Shown in pieces: positions 17,934 to 26,801 of a stretch of DNA of 64,000 nucleotides (positions are counted from its first letter, which is position 1; the number at the start of each line of letters is the position of its first letter). The notes under the pieces are model-generated. The model was not told where the DNA came from. It was given only the letters and a program-made list of their open reading frames with translations, and made no database searches. The position numbers were made by a program, and so were the translations under genes. Origin of the DNA: Pseudomonas poae (GTDB lineage Bacteria > Pseudomonadota > Gammaproteobacteria > Pseudomonadales > Pseudomonadaceae); contig CP034537.1 in NCBI GenBank assembly GCA_004000515.1, positions 2,804,001 to 2,868,000 of the forward strand. The letters run 5' to 3'.

Positions 17934-19760
17934 ATGCATCCCCGCGTTCTTGAGGTCACCGAACGGCTTATCGCCCGCAGCCGCGCCACTCGCGAGGCCT
18001 ACCTTGCGCTCATTCGCGGCGCAGCCAGCGACGGTCCGATGCGCGGCAAGCTGCAATGCGCCAACTTCGCCCACGGCGTAGCCGGTTGCGGCACTGAAGA
18101 TAAAAATAGTCTGCGAATGATGAATGCCGCCAACGTGGCAATTGTTTCGTCATATAACGACATGCTCTCGGCGCACCAGCCGTACGAACATTTTCCTGAA
18201 CAGATCAAGAAAGCCCTGCGCGAAGTCGGCTCGGTCGGCCAGTTCGCCGGCGGCACCCCCGCCATGTGCGACGGCGTGACCCAAGGCGAACCCGGCATGG
18301 AGTTGAGCCTGCTCAGCCGTGAAGTGATCGCCATGTCCACGGCGGTAGCGCTGTCCCACAACATGTTCGACGCCGCGCTGATGCTGGGCATCTGCGACAA
18401 GATCGTGCCGGGCCTGATGATGGGCGCACTGCGCTACGGTCATCTGCCGATGATCTTTGTGCCTGGTGGCCCGATGCCGTCCGGTATTTCCAACAAGCAG
18501 AAGGCCGATGTGCGCCAACGCTACGCCGAAGGCAAGGCCTCCCGTGAAGAGTTGCTGGAATCGGAGATGAAGTCCTACCACAGCCCCGGCACCTGCACCT
18601 TCTACGGCACTGCCAACACCAACCAGCTGTTGATGGAAGTGATGGGCCTGCACTTGCCGGGCGCTTCGTTCGTCAACCCGTACACGCCGTTGCGTGATGC
18701 GCTGACCCGCGAGGCCGCGCACCAGGTCACCCGTTTGACCAAGGCCAATGGCAACTTCATGCCAATTGGCGAGATCGTCGACGAAAAATCCCTGGTCAAT
18801 TCGATCGTCGCGCTGAACGCCACCGGTGGTTCCACCAACCACACCCTGCACATGCCGGCGATCGCCATGTCGGCGGGCATCATTCTTACCTGGCAGGACA
18901 TGGCCGACCTCTCCGAGGTAGTGCCGACCCTGTCCCACGTGTACCCCAACGGCAAGGCCGATATCAACCACTTCCAGGCAGCGGGCGGCATGTCGTTCCT
19001 GATTCGCGAGCTGCTGGAAGCCGGCCTGTTGCACGAGGACGTCAATACCGTCGCGGGCAAGGGCCTGAGCCGTTACACCCAGGAACCGTTCCTGGTGGAT
19101 GGCGAGCTGATCTGGCGCGACGGTCCTATCGAAAGCCTCGACGAAACCATCCTGCGCCCGGTCGCCCGTGCGTTCTCGCCGGAAGGCGGCTTGCGCGTGA
19201 TGGAAGGCAACCTCGGCCGTGGTGTGATGAAAGTCTCGGCCGTGGCCCTTGAGCACCAGATCGTCGAAGCACCGGCGGTGGTGTTCCAGGACCAACAGGA
19301 CCTGGCGGACGCGTTCAAGGCCGGCCAACTGGAAAAAGACTTCGTCGCGGTGATGCGCTTCCAGGGGCCGCGCTCCAACGGCATGCCTGAATTGCACAAG
19401 ATGACCCCGTTCCTCGGCGTGCTGCAGGACCGTGGCTTCAAAGTCGCCCTGGTGACAGACGGGCGGATGTCCGGCGCCTCGGGTAAGATTCCCGCCGCGA
19501 TCCACGTCAACCCCGAAGCCCAGAGCGGCGGGCCGCTGGCACGGGTGCGCGATGGCGATATCATTCGCGTCGATGGCGTGAAGGGCACCTTGGAGCTTAA
19601 GGTGGACGCCGAAGAATTTGCAGCGCGCGCGCCTGCCACGGGCCTGTTGGGCAATAACGTGGGGGCCGGTCGCGAGCTGTTTGCATTTATGCGCTTGGCC
19701 GCAAGCTCCGCAGAGCAAGGCGCCAGCGCCTTTACCTCTGCCTTGGAGACGCTTAAGTGA
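17934..19760 (+). CDS. edd: phosphogluconate dehydratase
   Basis: 608 residues. Converts 6-phosphogluconate to KDPG in the Entner-Doudoroff pathway. IlvD/Edd family: [4Fe-4S] ligands in [26 protein letters not shown] and [29 protein letters not shown] near the C-terminus is diagnostic. First gene of the rightward edd-glk unit under HexR control. Ends in TGA that overlaps the glk GTG by 4 bp. Frame intact. Confidence 0.96.
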   Translation: MHPRVLEVTERLIARSRATREAYLALIRGAASDGPMRGKLQCANFAHGVAGCGTEDKNSLRMMNAANVAIVSSYNDMLSAHQPYEHFPEQIKKALREVGSVGQFAGGTPAMCDGVTQGEPGMELSLLSREVIAMSTAVALSHNMFDAALMLGICDKIVPGLMMGALRYGHLPMIFVPGGPMPSGISNKQKADVRQRYAEGKASREELLESEMKSYHSPGTCTFYGTANTNQLLMEVMGLHLPGASFVNPYTPLRDALTREAAHQVTRLTKANGNFMPIGEIVDEKSLVNSIVALNATGGSTNHTLHMPAIAMSAGIILTWQDMADLSEVVPTLSHVYPNGKADINHFQAAGGMSFLIRELLEAGLLHEDVNTVAGKGLSRYTQEPFLVDGELIWRDGPIESLDETILRPVARAFSPEGGLRVMEGNLGRGVMKVSAVALEHQIVEAPAVVFQDQQDLADAFKAGQLEKDFVAVMRFQGPRSNGMPELHKMTPFLGVLQDRGFKVALVTDGRMSGASGKIPAAIHVNPEAQSGGPLARVRDGDIIRVDGVKGTLELKVDAEEFAARAPATGLLGNNVGAGRELFAFMRLAASSAEQGASAFTSALETLK

Positions 19761-20713
19761 AGCTTGCGCTGGTCGGTGATATCGGTGGAACCAACGCGCG
19801 TTTTGCGTTGTGGCGGGACCAGGAACTGCATTCGATCCGCGTGCACGCCACGGCGGATCATGCCAGCCCGGAGGAGGCCATCAAGGTCTACCTCAAGGAA
19901 GAAGGCCTGCACATCGGTGACATCGGTGCGGTGTGCCTGTCGGTGGCCGGGCCAGTGAGTGGTGATGAATTCAAGTTCACCAACAATCACTGGCGCCTGA
20001 GCAAGACGGCGTTTTGCAACACCTTGCAGGTCGATGAGTTGCTGTTGGTCAACGATTTTTCGGCCATGGCCCTGGGCATGACCCGCCTCAAGCCCGACGA
20101 ATTCCGTGTGGTCTGCGAAGGCACGCCGGAACCGTTGCGCCCGGCGGTGGTGATCGGTCCGGGCACCGGCCTGGGCGTTGGCACCCTGCTGGACTTGGGC
20201 GGTGGTCGTTTTGCGGCGCTGCCAGGGGAGGGCGGCCATGTCGACCTGCCCCTGAGCAGCCCACGGGAAACCCAGCTGTGGCAGCACATCTACACTGAGA
20301 TCGGCCACGTCAGCGCCGAGACCGCATTGAGCGGTGGCGGCTTGCCACGGCTGTACCGCGCGATTTGCGCGGTGGACGGGCACACGCCGGTGCTGGACAC
20401 GCCCGAAGCCATCACGGCAGCTGGCCTGGCCGGCGACCCGGTGGCGATGGAAGTGTTGGACCAGTTCAGCATCTGGCTGGGCCGGGTGGCGGGTAACAAT
20501 GTGCTGACCACCGGTGGACGCGGTGGCGTGTACATTGTGGGCGGAGTGATACCGAGGTTTGCCGACTTCTTTATCAGCAGCGGTTTCGCCAAGAGCTTTC
20601 GCGACAAGGGCTGCATGAGTGACTACTTCAAGGGCATTCCGGTGTGGTTGGTGACCGCGCCTTATTCCGGGTTGACCGGGGCTGGTGTGGCGCTCGAGCA
20701 GGCTTTTGCGTAG
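19757..20713 (+). CDS. glk: glucokinase
   Basis: 318 residues from a GTG that overlaps the edd stop (GTGA), so translation is coupled. Bacterial Glk family: [12 protein letters not shown] phosphate-binding motif, [20 protein letters not shown] and EGGHVDLP. Phosphorylates cytoplasmic glucose to glucose-6-phosphate, feeding Zwf and Edd. Frame intact. Confidence 0.95.
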   Translation: MKLALVGDIGGTNARFALWRDQELHSIRVHATADHASPEEAIKVYLKEEGLHIGDIGAVCLSVAGPVSGDEFKFTNNHWRLSKTAFCNTLQVDELLLVNDFSAMALGMTRLKPDEFRVVCEGTPEPLRPAVVIGPGTGLGVGTLLDLGGGRFAALPGEGGHVDLPLSSPRETQLWQHIYTEIGHVSAETALSGGGLPRLYRAICAVDGHTPVLDTPEAITAAGLAGDPVAMEVLDQFSIWLGRVAGNNVLTTGGRGGVYIVGGVIPRFADFFISSGFAKSFRDKGCMSDYFKGIPVWLVTAPYSGLTGAGVALEQAFA

Positions 20714-20721
20714 GCAATGAT

Positions 20722-20798
20722 GCCGCTATCGCAGGCAAGCCAGCTCCCACATTTGGAATGCATTCCCCTGTGGGAGCTGGCTTGCCTGCGATGAGGCC
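20722..20798. repeat. REP pair, TGTGGGAG innermost (opposite layout)
   Basis: GCTATCGCAGGCAAGCCAGC..CCCACA followed by TGTGGGAGCTGGCTTGCC..GATGAGGC; about 77 bp between glk and gltR. Confidence 0.82.
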
Positions 20799-20833
20799 GT
20801 GAAGATCACTCCCATAACAACAAGGAGGACCCC

Positions 20834-21568
20834 GTGAGCGTAATCAGTAAATCCATTCTCCTCGTCGACGACGACCAGGAAATCCGTGAATTGCTGCAAA
20901 CCTACCTCAGTCGCGCCGGTTTCCAGGTGCGTGGTGTGCCGGATGGCGCGGGGTTCCGCCAGGCGATGAACGAGGCGCCCTGCGACCTGGTCATCCTTGA
21001 TGTGATGCTGCCGGACGAAGACGGTTTCAGTCTGTGCCGCTGGATTCGCCAGCACCCGCGCCAGGCGCAGGTACCGATCATCATGCTCACCGCCAGCTCG
21101 GATGAGACCGACCGCGTGATCGGCCTGGAGCTGGGCGCCGACGATTACATCGGTAAACCGTTCAGCCCCCGCGAATTGCAGGCGCGCATCAAGGCCTTGC
21201 TGCGCCGTGCGCAGTTTGGCCAGGAGCGCAGCGGCGGTGGTGATGTGTGGGTGTTCGACGAGTGGCGCCTGGACATGATCAGTCACCGCCTGTTCCATGT
21301 GGATGGCGAAGAAGTGATCCTCTCGGGTGCCGACTTTGCCCTGCTCAAGTTGTTCCTCGACCACCCGCAACAGATCCTCGACCGCGACACCATCGGCAAC
21401 GCCACCCGTGGCCGTGACCTGATGCCCCTGGACCGTATCGTCGACATGGCTGTCAGTCGCTTGCGCCAACGGCTGCGCGATACCGAAAAGCCGCCGCGAC
21501 TGATTCGCACCGTGCGTGGCAGCGGTTATCAATTGGCAGCCAGCGTGGTTGCCGGCAATGCGCACTGA
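20834..21568 (+). CDS. gltR: response regulator GltR
   Basis: 244 residues from GTG with a strong AAGGAGG RBS. OmpR-type: receiver (SILLVDDDQE, LVILDVMLPDEDGF, DYIGKPFSP) and winged helix ending IRTVRGSGYQL. Next to edd-glk it corresponds to GltR, the response regulator that with GtrS controls glucose uptake and central glucose genes in pseudomonads. Overlaps the kinase gene by 11 bp. Frame intact. Confidence 0.9.
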   Translation: MSVISKSILLVDDDQEIRELLQTYLSRAGFQVRGVPDGAGFRQAMNEAPCDLVILDVMLPDEDGFSLCRWIRQHPRQAQVPIIMLTASSDETDRVIGLELGADDYIGKPFSPRELQARIKALLRRAQFGQERSGGGDVWVFDEWRLDMISHRLFHVDGEEVILSGADFALLKLFLDHPQQILDRDTIGNATRGRDLMPLDRIVDMAVSRLRQRLRDTEKPPRLIRTVRGSGYQLAASVVAGNAH

Positions 21569-23039
21569 GCAACTGGGCGAGCACCTGAGCGAGCGCCGCC
21601 GGCGCTTTCCGGTACCGCGCTCATTGCTGGGACGGATGTTGCTGCTGACCTTGCTCGCGGTGTTGTTCGCCCAGGCGCTGTCCAGCGTGATCTGGGTTTC
21701 GCAGTTACGCGCCACGCAGCTTGAAGGCCTGGTCACCAGCGCCCGCAGCCTGGCGCATTCGATGACCGCCAGCGTGAGTTACTTCCGTTCGTTGCCGGTG
21801 GCCTATCGCCCGTTGGTCCTCGACCAACTGCGCAGCATGGGCGGCACGCGCTTTGTGGTGACCCTCAACGACCGCCCCTTGGACATGGCGATTCTGCCGC
21901 AAACCCCACGCAAACAAGCGGTGCTGCAAGCGGTGGATGAAGTGCTGCGCCAGACCTTGGGCGCCGACGTGCATATCTCGGTGGAGTTCGTCAGCGCCGA
22001 GGACCTGCGCATTTTCAACGCCGGCTTGAAGCTCGATGAATTGCCACGCTCCTGGGCGCATTACGCGCTGACCCTGGAGCCGGTGAACCCGCCGGTGCTG
22101 GTCACTCAGATCCAGCTTGCTCCCGGTGAATGGCTGTACATCGCCTCGCTGCTGCCCGAGCCCTACACCAGCCTGGAAGAACAGGGCCTGCCGTCGCAAC
22201 AGGTGTGGTTTATCGTGCTGACCAGCGGCTTTTTACTGCTGTTTATCGGCCTGTTGGTGCACTGGCAAAGCCGACCGCTCAAGCGTCTGGCGCGAGCGGC
22301 GCGGGATATGTCCCTGGGCGCCGATGTGGAGCCGGTGGCCGAAGGTGGCGGCAGTGAAGTGGTGGAAGTGGGCCGCGCATTCAACGCCATGCGCGAGCGC
22401 ATCAGCCGCTACCTGACTGAACGCAGCCAATTGTTCAGCGCGATTTCCCACGACCTGCGCACACCCATCACCCGCCTGCGCCTGCGTGTGGAGCTGCTCG
22501 AAGACGAGAACCTGCAAACCAAGTTCGGTCGCGACCTGGATGAGTTGGAGTTGCTGGTAAAAGGCGCGCTGCAATGCGTAAAAGACACCGACATTCACGA
22601 AAACATCGAACCGGTAGACCTGAACCACGTACTCGACTGCCTGGTGGAGCCGTACCTGGCGCCGAACGGCAATGGCCGCGTGACCCAGCAGGGTCGAGCA
22701 CTGACGACCTACCCGGGCAAGCCGCTGGCGCTCAAGCGGTGCATCGGCAACCTGATCGACAACGCCTTGAAGTACGGGCAGAACGCCCATTTGCACATCG
22801 AAGACGATGGCGTTGATTTCATCCTGCATGTGGATGATGAGGGCCCCGGGGTGCCGGAACAGCGGTTGGAGCAGGTGTTCGAACCGCACTTTCGGCTGGC
22901 CGGGCAGCAACAGGGCTATGGCTTGGGGTTGGGGATTGCGCGAAACATTGCCCATAGCCATGGCGGCGAGGTGAGTTTGCAGAATTTGCGCGAAGGTGGG
23001 TTGCGGGTGACGTTGCAACTACCCCGTGGATTGGACTGA
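21558..23039 (+). CDS. gtrS: sensor histidine kinase GtrS
   Basis: 493 residues from the ATG overlapping gltR. TM1 about 26-48, a periplasmic domain of about 150 residues that in the P. aeruginosa homologue binds 2-ketogluconate and 6-phosphogluconate, TM2 near 228-250, HAMP, HisKA (SAISHDLRTPITRLR) and HATPase (CIGNLIDNALKYG, DEGPGVP, GLGLGIARNIA). In several pseudomonads the gtsABCD glucose ABC genes follow; here an unrelated AraC gene on the other strand follows instead. Frame intact. Confidence 0.9.
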   Translation: MRTEQLGEHLSERRRRFPVPRSLLGRMLLLTLLAVLFAQALSSVIWVSQLRATQLEGLVTSARSLAHSMTASVSYFRSLPVAYRPLVLDQLRSMGGTRFVVTLNDRPLDMAILPQTPRKQAVLQAVDEVLRQTLGADVHISVEFVSAEDLRIFNAGLKLDELPRSWAHYALTLEPVNPPVLVTQIQLAPGEWLYIASLLPEPYTSLEEQGLPSQQVWFIVLTSGFLLLFIGLLVHWQSRPLKRLARAARDMSLGADVEPVAEGGGSEVVEVGRAFNAMRERISRYLTERSQLFSAISHDLRTPITRLRLRVELLEDENLQTKFGRDLDELELLVKGALQCVKDTDIHENIEPVDLNHVLDCLVEPYLAPNGNGRVTQQGRALTTYPGKPLALKRCIGNLIDNALKYGQNAHLHIEDDGVDFILHVDDEGPGVPEQRLEQVFEPHFRLAGQQQGYGLGLGIARNIAHSHGGEVSLQNLREGGLRVTLQLPRGLD

Positions 23040-23055
23040 TTGCACGCTGAACCCA

Positions 23056-23083
23056 TGTGGGAGCAGGCAAGCCAGCTCCCACA
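23056..23083. repeat. collapsed REP palindrome
   Basis: TGTGGGAGCAGGCAAGCCAGCTCCCACA: two REP ends fused head to tail with the usual inner bases deleted; sits between convergent gtrS and araC-type gene ends. Confidence 0.75.
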
Positions 23084-23100
23084 TTTTGATCAGTGGTGTG

Positions 23101-24030
23101 TCAGATGCTTTGGCGCAGCCGGGCCAAATCTCTTAAAGGTGGCGCACCAAACAACCGGCTGTACTCCCGGCTGAACTGCGATGGGCTTTCATACCCTACC
23201 CGATACCCTGCCGCCGACGCTTCCAACCCTTCGGCAATCATCAAGCGTCGTGCTTCCTGCAAGCGCAACTGCTTCTGATACTGCAACGGACTCATCGCGG
23301 TGATCGCCTTGAAGCGGTGATGCAAGGTCGACACGCTCAGGTTCACTTCCTTGGCCAGGTCATCGATGCGCAGGGGTTGTTCGTAGTTGCCGTTCAACCA
23401 GGTAATCGCCTGGCTGACACGATGGCTCTGACTGTTGGCCACGGCAATTTCATACAACCGATAACCCTGCGGCCCACGCAACAGGCGGTAGAGGATTTCC
23501 CGGTTGATCAATGGCGCCAGCATCGCGATGTCTTTGGGCGTATCCAGCAGGCGCGATAGGCGCAGTACCGCGTCCAGCAGTTGGCTGTCGATACGGTCCA
23601 CGTACATTCCGCGGGAAGTAGGGCGCGAAGGCACGCCCATCGGGCCGGCTTCGGCGATCAGCGCGGTGAGCTGCGCCGGGTCGATATTGATGCGCACCGA
23701 CAGGTTCGGGTTTTCGGGTGTGGCCTCGATGATCCGGCCCGCCACCGGCATCGCCACCGAGAACACCAGGTAATTGAGCGGGTCGTAGGCAAAGATTTCG
23801 TCGGCCAGGCGTACTTCCTTGCTACCGCTGGCCAGGATGCACAGCGCGGGCTCCACCAGCACCGGCATAAAATCGCGCGGCGTGTTGTGGCGGTTCAGGT
23901 ACAGCGAGGTGATTGCCGTGCCGTAGGAGCCATCTTCCCAGGTGTGCCGGTGCACGATACTGGCCAGTTCGGCGCGCTGCTTTTCCATCTCGGCATCGAG
24001 GGGAATGGACTGATGTTCAGGCGACGACAT
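23101..24030 (-). CDS. AraC family transcriptional regulator
   Basis: 309 residues. N-terminal AraC-type ligand-binding domain (about 40-190; VEPALCILASGSKEV and GYRLYEIAV) and two C-terminal HTH motifs (RIDDLAKEVNLSVSTLHHRFK and AAGYRVGYESPSQFSREYSRLFG). Divergent from a small monooxygenase-like gene. Inverted TGCACAATCCT sites in the intergenic region are candidate operators. Effector unknown. Frame intact. Confidence 0.88.
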   Translation of the reverse strand: MSSPEHQSIPLDAEMEKQRAELASIVHRHTWEDGSYGTAITSLYLNRHNTPRDFMPVLVEPALCILASGSKEVRLADEIFAYDPLNYLVFSVAMPVAGRIIEATPENPNLSVRINIDPAQLTALIAEAGPMGVPSRPTSRGMYVDRIDSQLLDAVLRLSRLLDTPKDIAMLAPLINREILYRLLRGPQGYRLYEIAVANSQSHRVSQAITWLNGNYEQPLRIDDLAKEVNLSVSTLHHRFKAITAMSPLQYQKQLRLQEARRLMIAEGLEASAAGYRVGYESPSQFSREYSRLFGAPPLRDLARLRQSI

Positions 24031-24356
24031 GGGGTGTCCTCTACAGGCTTTTTTGATGGGCTCAGCTTAGCGGTGGCTTTTCAAAAGTGTTACGTCGATT
24101 CTGCACAATCCTTGCCTGATCCTGCGATAAGTCGTGAATCAGGCAAGCAAAGCGCCTGTCATCTCCCTGAAACACTGAGCATGGGCTTGGAATAAAACCC
24201 GAGGCTGTAACGTCCTATCTACGCTTCTCGCAGGATTGTGCAATAAGCCTGCAGGAATCGACTAACTGCGCGGCTACCCGCGCCGTTATCTTGATCCTGT
24301 GGCAACACGCCCTCACAGTGCTTGCCGAGCATCACTTCTCAACGGGAGAGTCGAAC
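24031..24356. promoter_or_regulatory. divergent regulatory region with inverted repeats
   Basis: 326 bp without genes between the AraC gene and the monooxygenase-like gene. TGCACAATCCT occurs at 24102-24112 and its reverse complement at 24232-24242. Each copy is bordered on its outer side by TCGATT or its complement (24096-24101 and 24254-24261). These paired inverted sites look like operators of the adjacent AraC protein. Confidence 0.5.
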
Positions 24357-24698
24357 ATGTCCACCCCCATTCCCGCGAGCCATATGGCCTTTATCCGTGC
24401 CCGTACCGGGTGCAGCACCGAACTCGGTGCACGCTTGAGCAGTTTGATCGAACCGGGCCGTCAGGCTCAGGGTTGCCTGCAATTCTCGTTGCAGCATTCC
24501 CAGGTTGATCCCGATGTGTGGCTGGTCTCGGGTTTCTGGAGCAGCGAGCAGGCGATGAGCGCCTACTTCAACTCGCCGGCCCTGATGATCTTTACCGAGC
24601 TGTTGAATGACATGGTGGTTCGTAGCATGGACTTCCAGACCTTCACCGACGCATCCGCCGTGCATGCCTACGGCGAGTACCTGCAACTCGCTGGTTGA
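24357..24698 (+). CDS. antibiotic biosynthesis monooxygenase (ABM) domain protein
   Basis: 113 residues from the ATG at 24357, which follows a GGGAGAG RBS. Single dimeric alpha-beta-barrel (ABM) fold: AFIRARTGCSTELGARL opening strand-helix, GCLQFSLQHSQVDPDVWLVSGFW central strands, then SAYFNSPALMIF. ABM proteins include quinol monooxygenases and haem-handling enzymes; the substrate here is unknown. Likely the target of the divergent AraC regulator. Confidence 0.75.
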   Translation: MSTPIPASHMAFIRARTGCSTELGARLSSLIEPGRQAQGCLQFSLQHSQVDPDVWLVSGFWSSEQAMSAYFNSPALMIFTELLNDMVVRSMDFQTFTDASAVHAYGEYLQLAG

Positions 24699-24741
24699 CG
24701 GGGGTAGAATGGCCGACTTTCCATTGGCCAGGACCTGCAAC

Positions 24742-24987
24742 ATGGCACGTAAAGAATTTACCCACCACGAAGCCGTTTCCGCCGTAGTGCCGGGAGAGGG
24801 TGGCTACAGCGCCGCCGTCGCCGTCAAGGCACTGGATGGCATGGGCGCACCGCGCTTTCACAAGATCCTTGATGGACAGACGTTCAAGACCGCTTCCGAT
24901 GCCGATGACGCGGCGGCGTTGCAATTGGAGCGGTTGGTGGATGTGGATGAAGAAGGCCAGTTGGCCTGGGCAACGGCATCAATCTAA
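24742..24987 (+). CDS. small conserved-type cytoplasmic protein, unknown function
   Basis: 81 residues beginning MARKEFTHHEAVSAVVPGEG. No signal or membrane segment; acidic C-terminal half (DADDAAALQLERLVDVDEEG). A TAGAAT -10-like hexamer lies at 24705-24710. Codon use is like the neighbours, which supports a genuine gene. I do not recognise the family. Confidence 0.6.
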   Translation: MARKEFTHHEAVSAVVPGEGGYSAAVAVKALDGMGAPRFHKILDGQTFKTASDADDAAALQLERLVDVDEEGQLAWATASI

Positions 24988-25006
24988 CCAACACCGCTGA
25001 ACCCAA

Positions 25007-25094
25007 TGTGGGAGCGGGCTTGCTCGCGAAAGCGGTGTGTCAGTGACACTGTTATGCCTGACACACCGCGTTCGCGAGCAAGCCCGCTCCCACA
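25007..25094. repeat. REP pair (REPIN), TGTGGGAG outermost
   Basis: TGTGGGAGCGGGCTTGCTCGCGAAAGCGG.. with inverted partner; the spacer also contains GTGTGTCAG / CTGACACAC arms. 88 bp between convergent genes. Confidence 0.85.
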
Positions 25095-25112
25095 GTTTTA
25101 ATCGCATTTCAG

Positions 25113-25744
25113 TCAGGGTTTTGTGGCACCTGGGCGATACATCTTGAATAGCGCTTCCGGCCCCAACTGGAAGTAATCCGCTGGGCCACCCCCCGCAGAA
25201 TCGGCTCAGCCGCCGCCGTGTCATAGATGCCATCCTTGAGCAGCCACTTGGCGATATGCACCGCAACCACCTCACCCAGTACCAGCCAGCTTGGCACCAG
25301 TCCCTTGTCGGCCCGCTGCAGTTGAATGATCTGCGTCACCTTGCACTCGAACGACACCGGGCTCTCGCCGACCCGTGGCACGCTGATGATTTTTGACGCC
25401 ACCGGCGTCAGGCCAGACAGCTCAAACTCATTCACCTCGGGTGATACCGCCGCGCAACTCTGGTTCATCTGCTCGGCCAGCGGGCGGGTCGCCAGGTTCC
25501 ATACAAACTCGCCAGTCTGTTCGATGTTGTTCAGGCTGTCTTTGCGCCCGACACTGGAAAACCCAATGATCGGCGGAATGTAGTTGAACGCATTGAAGAA
25601 GCTGTAGGGCGCCAGGTTCAGGCGGCCTTCGCTGTCGTGCGACGAGATCCAGCCAATGGGCCGTGGGCCGACGATGGCATTGAACGGGTCATGGGGCAGG
25701 CCGTGGCCGTTGGCGGGTTCGTAGAAGTGGATATCGTCAGGCAT
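25113..25744 (-). CDS. flavin reductase family protein (frame broken)
   Basis: About 211 residues from the ATG at 25744; the 6-C run at 25189-25194 lacks one base, after which the frame continues GGPADYFQLGPEALFKMYRP to the TGA at 25113-25115. FMN-binding split-barrel family: GPRPIGWISSHDSEGRLNLAPYSFFNAF at about 26-53 and FVWNLATRPLAEQMN. Such proteins bind FMN and may reduce flavin for a monooxygenase. No partner oxygenase gene is adjacent. Confidence 0.85.
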
Positions 25745-25938
25745 GGCCGGGGTTCCTGCAGTTGAGTTCGCTGAGGTGGCCATACTGCAAGGCATGGCGG
25801 CGAATTTCCATCGGCGATATGGAATTTTCATGCGCTCCCCACCTATTTTTCACAGCGCCACGTTCAGTCTGCGCCCCAAGGTCGGCACCCCTCATCAGTC
25901 GGCCAATTGAATGACTGAGCTCTGGAGCCTTCCCCCCA

Positions 25939-26694
25939 ATGAATAAACTTCCTCAGATCACCCTGGCGTTCTGGGTCATGAAAATCTGCGCGACCACCCT
26001 GGGCGAAACCGCAGGTGATTTGCTGTCGATGACCCTGAATGTCGGCTATGCCATCAGCTCGATGATCCTGATCAGCGTGTTCCTGGTCACGTTGGTGACG
26101 CAGCTCTGGTCGAAAACCTACAACCCGGTGCTGTACTGGATCGTGATCCTGTCCACCAGCACCGCCGGCACTACCATGTCGGACTTTATGGACCGCTCCT
26201 TGGGCCTGGGGTATGCGACGGGGTCGATGATTCTGATCGTGATTTTGATGATCATCTTTGCCATGTGGCACCTCAGTGGTGACTCGCTGAATGTGAACAA
26301 GGTGCAGACCTTTCGCGGCGAGCTGTTCTACTGGATGGCCATCCTGTTTTCCAACACCCTGGGCACCGCATTGGGCGATTTCCTGGCGGACGATTCGGGG
26401 CTTGGGTTTGCCGGAGGCGCGTTGCTGATCGGTTCGACCATTGCGGCCGTGGTGGCGCTCAAATACTTCACGCAGATTTCGTCGGTGTTGTTGTTCTGGG
26501 TGGCGTTTGTGCTGACCCGTCCGTTTGGCGCGACCTTGGGCGACTTCCTCACCAAGCCCCATGAGAAAGGCGGGTTGGATTTCGGCACCATTGGATCATC
26601 GGCGGTATTGGCGGCGGTGCTGGTGGTGATGATTGCGGGGGCGTCGTATGCGCAACGGCGGTATGGCTCGGTCAACCAGACTCTGCAAAACTAA
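25939..26694 (+). CDS. COG4705-type membrane protein with four internal repeats
   Basis: 251 residues and about eight hydrophobic segments. Four copies of a TxGxTxGDFL unit followed by a (L)GYAxSSMIL-like segment occur at about residues 18-45, 74-104, 138-170 and 195-228: TLGETAGDLL, TAGTTMSDFM, TLGTALGDFL, FGATLGDFL. The repeat resembles a re-entrant loop plus helix, suggesting an internally symmetric transporter or channel. The family is uncharacterised. Frame intact. Confidence 0.8.
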   Translation: MNKLPQITLAFWVMKICATTLGETAGDLLSMTLNVGYAISSMILISVFLVTLVTQLWSKTYNPVLYWIVILSTSTAGTTMSDFMDRSLGLGYATGSMILIVILMIIFAMWHLSGDSLNVNKVQTFRGELFYWMAILFSNTLGTALGDFLADDSGLGFAGGALLIGSTIAAVVALKYFTQISSVLLFWVAFVLTRPFGATLGDFLTKPHEKGGLDFGTIGSSAVLAAVLVVMIAGASYAQRRYGSVNQTLQN

Positions 26695-26695
26695 A

Positions 26696-26782
26696 GGGAG
26701 CGGGCTTGCTCGCGAATACGGAGTGTCAGTCGCCGACGGTATCGACTGATCCACCGCTTTCGCGAGCAAGCCCGCTCCCACA
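26696..26782. repeat. REP pair (REPIN), GGGAG outermost
   Basis: GGGAGCGGGCTTGCTCGCGAATACGG.. with inverted partner ending CCCGCTCCCACA; left unit starts just after the stop of the preceding gene. Confidence 0.83.
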
Positions 26783-26801
26783 TTTTTGCCGCGCTCAGCT
26801 G

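Noticed and set aside
18150..19718. 522-residue frame opposite edd
   Set aside because: Shadow of edd codons; no RBS or domains.
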